DNA from: WQZF01 sp031556405
GTDB lineage: Bacteria > Pseudomonadota > Gammaproteobacteria > Burkholderiales > Rhodocyclaceae
Direction: 5' to 3'
Length of the DNA stretch: 10,138 bases
Assembly: GCA_031556405.1 (NCBI GenBank)
Contig: JAVBTC010000060.1
Location: forward strand, 1-10,138
Part shown: positions 6,392 to 10,138 of the stretch, one piece after another
How the letters are laid out: each line of letters starts with the position of its first letter
Numbering within the stretch: the stretch's first letter is position 1
Notes under the pieces: model-generated
What the model saw: only the letters and a program-made list of their open reading frames with translations
Databases searched by the model: none
What the model was told of the DNA's origin: nothing
Position numbers and translations under genes: made by a program

Positions 6392-8927
6392 TTACAGCGT
6401 CCGGGCGACTTCCTGGATTTCGTAGATTTCCAGATGATCGCCTTCCTGGATGTCGTTGTTGTTCTTCAACGAGATACCGCATTCGAAATTGGCCTTGACT
6501 TCCCTGACATCGTCCTTGAAACGCTTGAGCGAATCCAGTTCGCCTTCCCATTGCACGACGTTGCCGCGCAGGAGGCGCGCGCGCGTGACGCCGCACGGTG
6601 CCCTCGAGTACGTAACATCCGGCGATGGTGCCGATCTTGGAGGCACGGAAAACCTGGCGGATTTCGACCAGTCCGATGACTTCTTCTTTCTTTTCCGGCG
6701 CCAGCATGCCGGAAAGCGCGGCTTTGACCTCGTCGACCGCATCGTAAATGATGTTGTAGTAACGGATGTCGACACCGAAATGCTCCGCCGCCTTGCGCGC
6801 ACCGGCATCGGCCCGGGTGTTGAAGCCGATGATGACGGCGTTGGACGCCTGTGCGAGGTTGACGTCGGATTCGGAAATACCGCCGACGCCGGCATGGATG
6901 ACGTTTACTTTGACTTCGTTGGTGGAGAGCCGCGTCAGGGATTGCGCCAACGCCTCCTGCGAACCCTGCACATCCGCCTTGATGATCAGCGCCAGGGTGC
7001 GCACTTCGCCTTCCGCCATCTGCTCGAACATGTTTTCGAGCTTGGCGGCATGTTGCTTGGCCAGCTTCACGTCACGGAATTTGCCTTGGCGGAAGAGGGC
7101 GATTTCGCGCGCCTTGCGCTCGTCCATCAGAACCACGGCCTCTTCGCCGGCGGCGGGAACGTCGGAAAGCCCCTGGATTTCGACCGGGATCGACGGCCCG
7201 GCTTCCTTGATCGGCTTGCCGTTTTCGTCGAGCATTGCGCGTACCTTGCCGAATACCTGGCCGGCGAGCAGGACGTCGCCCTGCCGCAGCGTTCCAGTCT
7301 GCACCAGCATCGTCGCCACCGGGCCGCGGCCCTTGTCGAGCCGCGCCTCGATGATCAGGCCCTTGGCGGGAACCGAGGCCTGCGCCGTGAGTTCGAGAAC
7401 TTCCGCTTGCAGCAGCACTTGTTCGAGCAGTTCGTCGATCCCCTGGCCGGTTTTCGCGGAAACCGGGACGAACGGCGAATCGCCGCCGTACTCTTCCGGT
7501 ACGACCTGTTCGGCAACCAGTTCCTGTTTCACCCGGTCCGGATTGGCATCGGGTTTGTCGATCTTGTTCATCGCCACGACGATCGGCACGTTCGCGGCGT
7601 GGGCGTGGTGGATCGCTTCCTTCGTCTGCGGCATCACGCCATCGTCGGCGGCGACGACGAGGATGACGATGTCGGTCGCTTTCGCGCCACGGGCGCGCAT
7701 CGCGGTAAAGGCTTCATGGCCCGGAGTGTCGAGGAAGGTGACCATGCCGCGCTGGGTTTCGACGTGGTAGGCGCCGATGTGCTGCGTGATGCCGCCGGCT
7801 TCGTCGGTGGCGACGCGGGTTCTGCGGATGTAGTCGAGCAGCGAGGTCTTGCCGTGGTCGACGTGCCCCATGACGGTGACGACCGGCGCCCGCGGTTCCG
7901 CCGGCGCATCGTTATAGGATTCGTGTTCGGCGAGGAAGGCATCCGGATCGTCGAGCTTGGCGGCGATCGCACGGTGTCCCATTTCTTCGACCAGAATCAT
8001 CGCGGTTTCCTGATCGAGCACCTGGTTGATGGTGACCATCGAACCCATTTTCATCAGTGTCTTGATGACTTCGGTGGCCTTTACCGCCATCTTGTGCGCC
8101 AGTTCGGCAACGGTGATGGTTTCGGGAACGTGTACTTCACGAATCTGCGGCTCGGTCGGTGCCTGGAAGCTGTGTTGCGATGCATCTTCGCCATGGCGCT
8201 TGCCGTGCTTGCCATCGCGCCAGGCGGATGTGGCGTCGGCCCCCTTGCTGCCGCCTCCACGTGCCTTGCCGCCGGGGCGGCGCTTGCCCTGGCTTTCGTT
8301 TTTCCACGCGGTGGTACTTTTCACGTTTTTCTTCGGCGCTTCCTTGGCTTCGGTTTTCGGTTGCGGAGCGGGTTCGGCGGCATTTTCCGCGTTGGTCTGT
8401 TCGGTAACCTGGCGAGTGGCTTCCGCCGCTTCCTTGGCGGCGGCCGCTTTTTCCTCGGCTTCCTGTTTCAGGCGCACGAGCTCGGTTTCGCGTTCCTGTT
8501 TTTCCTTGAGTTCCTGCGCCTGCCGCGCCAGGAGCTCGGCTTGCCGCCGTGCTTCTTCCTCGCGCTGCCGTTGTTCTTCCTGGTCGACGACCGGAACCGC
8601 GGCGGCGATGGGAACGGGCGCTTCCGTTGCGTCGCGCTTGACCAGGACGCGCTTTTTCCGGACTTCCACCTGCACGGTGCGGGTTTTGCCGGAGGCATCG
8701 TGCGACTTGATTTCGGAGGTCTTTTTGCTCGTCAGCGTGATCTTGGTTTTGCCCTGGGTTTCCCCGTGCGCACGGCGCAGGTAATCAAGCAGTTGCGATT
8801 TGTCCTGCTCGGAGAGCATGTCGTCGGCGCTGGCTTTATCAAGTCCTGCTTTTTTCAGTTGCTCGAGCAGGGCGGGGGCGGGCATTTTCAATTCGCTCGC
8901 GAACTGGGCTACGCTCAATTGCGCCAT
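6392..8927 (-). CDS. infB: Translation initiation factor IF-2 (frameshifted near the 3' end)
   Basis: The GTPase that places initiator fMet-tRNA on the 30S subunit and promotes subunit joining. The ATG at 8927 follows AGGAGA. An IF2 N-terminal domain (1-55) precedes a charged, Lys/Glu/Ala-rich linker (about 115-250). A second IF2_N module (about 270-320) leads to the G domain with GHVDHGKT (354-361), DTPGH (400-404), NKID (454-457) and SAK (490-492). Domains II, III and C1/C2 follow. After GTVRRHAR (776-783) the reading frame is lost at a (GC)5 tract (6575-6584). The expected C2 end, RLLRGNVVQWEGELDSLKR onward to EIQEVARTL, continues in another frame to the TAA at 6392. One more GC unit would restore HARARLLRG and an 845-residue protein. 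As read, the first frame runs on to 6351 with an aberrant tail. Because infB is essential, a base-calling or assembly error is the likeliest explanation. It lies 17 bp after nusA. Confidence 0.95.
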
Positions 8928-8944
8928 TGCGGTATCTCCTCTTC

Positions 8945-10138
8945 TTATTCGAACCAGTGCGCGCGCGCGTTGGTGATGATTTGACCGGCGCGTTCGCTGT
9001 CGAGGCCGGTGATTTCGACCAGTTCGTCGACGGCGAGATCGGCGAGATCATCGCGGGTCTTGATGTCGTTTCCAGCCAGTTGCACAGCCAGTTCCTTGTC
9101 CATGCCGTCGAGCGCGATCAACGATTCGTCGACGCCCTCGAGCCGTTCCTCGGTCACGATCGCTTCGGTGAGCAGAACGTTACGGGCGCGGTCACGCAGT
9201 TCCTGCACGGTGGCTTCGTCGAACGCTTCGATTTCGAGCATTTCCGAAAGCGGCACGTAGGCGACCTCTTCCAGGGTGGAAAACCCTTCCACGATCAGGA
9301 CGTTGGCGATGTCTTCGTCGACGTCGAGCTTTTCCATGAAGAGCACGCGCAGGGCGGCGGTTTCGGCCTCCGATTTTTTCTGCGATTCCTCTTCGCTCAT
9401 CAGGTTGATCGTCCACCCGGTAAGTTCTGAGGCCAGGCGCACGTTCTGTCCGCCGCGGCCGATGGCCATCGCTAGGTTCGCTTCGTTGACGACGACATCC
9501 ATGCTGTGTTTGTCTTCGTCGACGACGATCGAGGAAACTTCCGCCGGCGCCAGCGCGCTGATGACGAATTGTGCCGGATCGGCCGACCAGAGGATGATGT
9601 CGACGCGTTCGCCCGCCAGTTCGTTGGTGACGGCCTGGACGCGCGTGCCGCGCAGGCCCACGCAGGTACCGATCGGATCGATGCGCTGGTCGTTGGATTT
9701 CACCGCGATTTTCGCGCGCATGCCGGAGTCACGCGCGGCGCCCTTGATTTCCATCAGCCCGTCGTCGATTTCGGGGACTTCGATTTCGAAGAGTTTGATG
9801 ATGAACTCCGGCGCAGTGCGCGAAAGGATGATCTGCGGGCCGCGCGCGCCGCGTTCGATACGTTGCAGATAGGCCTTGATGCGGTCGCCGTTTCTCAGGT
9901 TTTCTTTCGGAATCATTTGCTCGCGCGGCAGAAAGGCCTCGATTTTGCCCGATTCGACGATCGCGCCGCCGCGTTCCATGCGCTTGACCGTGCCGGAAAC
10001 GACGTGTTCTCCGCGTTCCAGAAAATCGCTCAGGATTTGTTCGCGCTCGGCGTCGCGGATTTTCTGCAGGATCACCTGCTTGGCTGCCTGGGCGCCGATG
10101 CGCCCGAAATCGATCGGCTCCAGCGGTTCTTCGAGATA
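8945..10138 (-). CDS. nusA: Transcription termination/antitermination protein NusA (N-terminus outside window)
   Basis: The C-terminal 397 residues of NusA, which binds RNA polymerase and nascent RNA to control pausing, termination and antitermination. The frame is open to base 10138 and begins YLEEPLEPIDFGRIGAQAAK, the end of the N-terminal polymerase-binding domain; about 100 residues are missing. An S1 domain follows at about fragment residues 43-95, with GEHVVSGTVKRMERGGAIVE. KH1 has GLRG (161-164, RIDPIGTCVGLRGTRVQAV) and KH2 has GRGG (227-230, AMAIGRGGQNVRLASELTG). Two C-terminal acidic repeats (about 262-326 and 341-397) match the gamma/betaproteobacterial form, where they contact the RNA polymerase alpha subunit. 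The internal GTG at 10075 is not the real start because homology continues upstream. It ends 17 bp before infB, the usual nusA-infB coupling. Confidence 0.98.
   Translation of the reverse strand, partial: YLEEPLEPIDFGRIGAQAAKQVILQKIRDAEREQILSDFLERGEHVVSGTVKRMERGGAIVESGKIEAFLPREQMIPKENLRNGDRIKAYLQRIERGARGPQIILSRTAPEFIIKLFEIEVPEIDDGLMEIKGAARDSGMRAKIAVKSNDQRIDPIGTCVGLRGTRVQAVTNELAGERVDIILWSADPAQFVISALAPAEVSSIVVDEDKHSMDVVVNEANLAMAIGRGGQNVRLASELTGWTINLMSEEESQKKSEAETAALRVLFMEKLDVDEDIANVLIVEGFSTLEEVAYVPLSEMLEIEAFDEATVQELRDRARNVLLTEAIVTEERLEGVDESLIALDGMDKELAVQLAGNDIKTRDDLADLAVDELVEITGLDSERAGQIITNARAHWFE

Noticed and set aside
6351..6575. The continuing first-frame tail of infB to 6351 as the real C-terminus
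   Set aside because: The tail is not IF-2-like, while the alternative frame gives the full conserved C2 ending at 6392.
6450..8984. 844-codon open frame on the plus strand opposite infB
   Set aside because: It is a mirror of the high-GC infB coding sequence, has no recognisable domain, and infB on the other strand is unmistakable.

Overview
The window is a chromosomal segment from a Gram-negative bacterium, most likely a betaproteobacterium. I base this on the gene order nusA-infB-rbfA-truB-rpsO-pnp, the protein sequences (two-acidic-repeat NusA, long IF2 with an N-terminal extension, 89-residue S15, 700-residue PNPase), the high GC of the core genes (38 of 60 bases in 1081-1140) and a dispersed-repeat-like palindrome. 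The order or genus cannot be fixed from the sequence alone. Every gene I accept lies on the minus strand, so transcription runs from high to low coordinates.

Reading in the direction of transcription: nusA (10138-8945, N-terminus outside the window) and infB (8927-6392) form the transcription/translation head of the operon. They are followed by rbfA (6281-5841) and truB (5759-4797). rpsO (3442-3173) and pnp (2965-863) complete this classic conserved cluster. pnp ends at a strong intrinsic terminator (813-843), and the 5' part of dnaB (759-1, C-terminus outside the window) follows on the same strand. Together these genes cover transcription elongation/antitermination, translation initiation, 30S maturation, tRNA pseudouridylation, a 30S protein, RNA decay and replication-fork unwinding.

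The conserved cluster is interrupted between truB and rpsO by about 1.2 kb of AT-richer DNA (about 37-42% GC in the coding lines I counted, 27% in part of the spacer). This insert carries two small genes 12 bp apart with good ribosome binding sites. The first (4479-4090) encodes a 129-residue protein without a signal peptide. It has a Cys/His/Asp arrangement and resembles the BPSL0067 family, which is NlpC/P60-like. The second (4077-3643) encodes a 144-residue protein with a Sec signal peptide and four mature cysteines, and it resembles the STY0301 family. The simplest reading is a horizontally acquired peptidoglycan-hydrolase effector with its periplasmic immunity protein, of the kind delivered by type VI secretion. 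No secretion genes are visible here. The pair has its own extended -10 promoter candidate, and rpsO has a clear sigma-70 promoter downstream of the insert, so the insert need not disrupt ribosomal protein expression.

Two further points deserve attention. infB is interrupted near its 3' end by a frameshift in a GC-dinucleotide tract (6575-6584). Restoring one GC unit gives a normal 845-residue IF2, so a sequencing or assembly error is likely. dnaB directly downstream of pnp is also an unusual neighbourhood.
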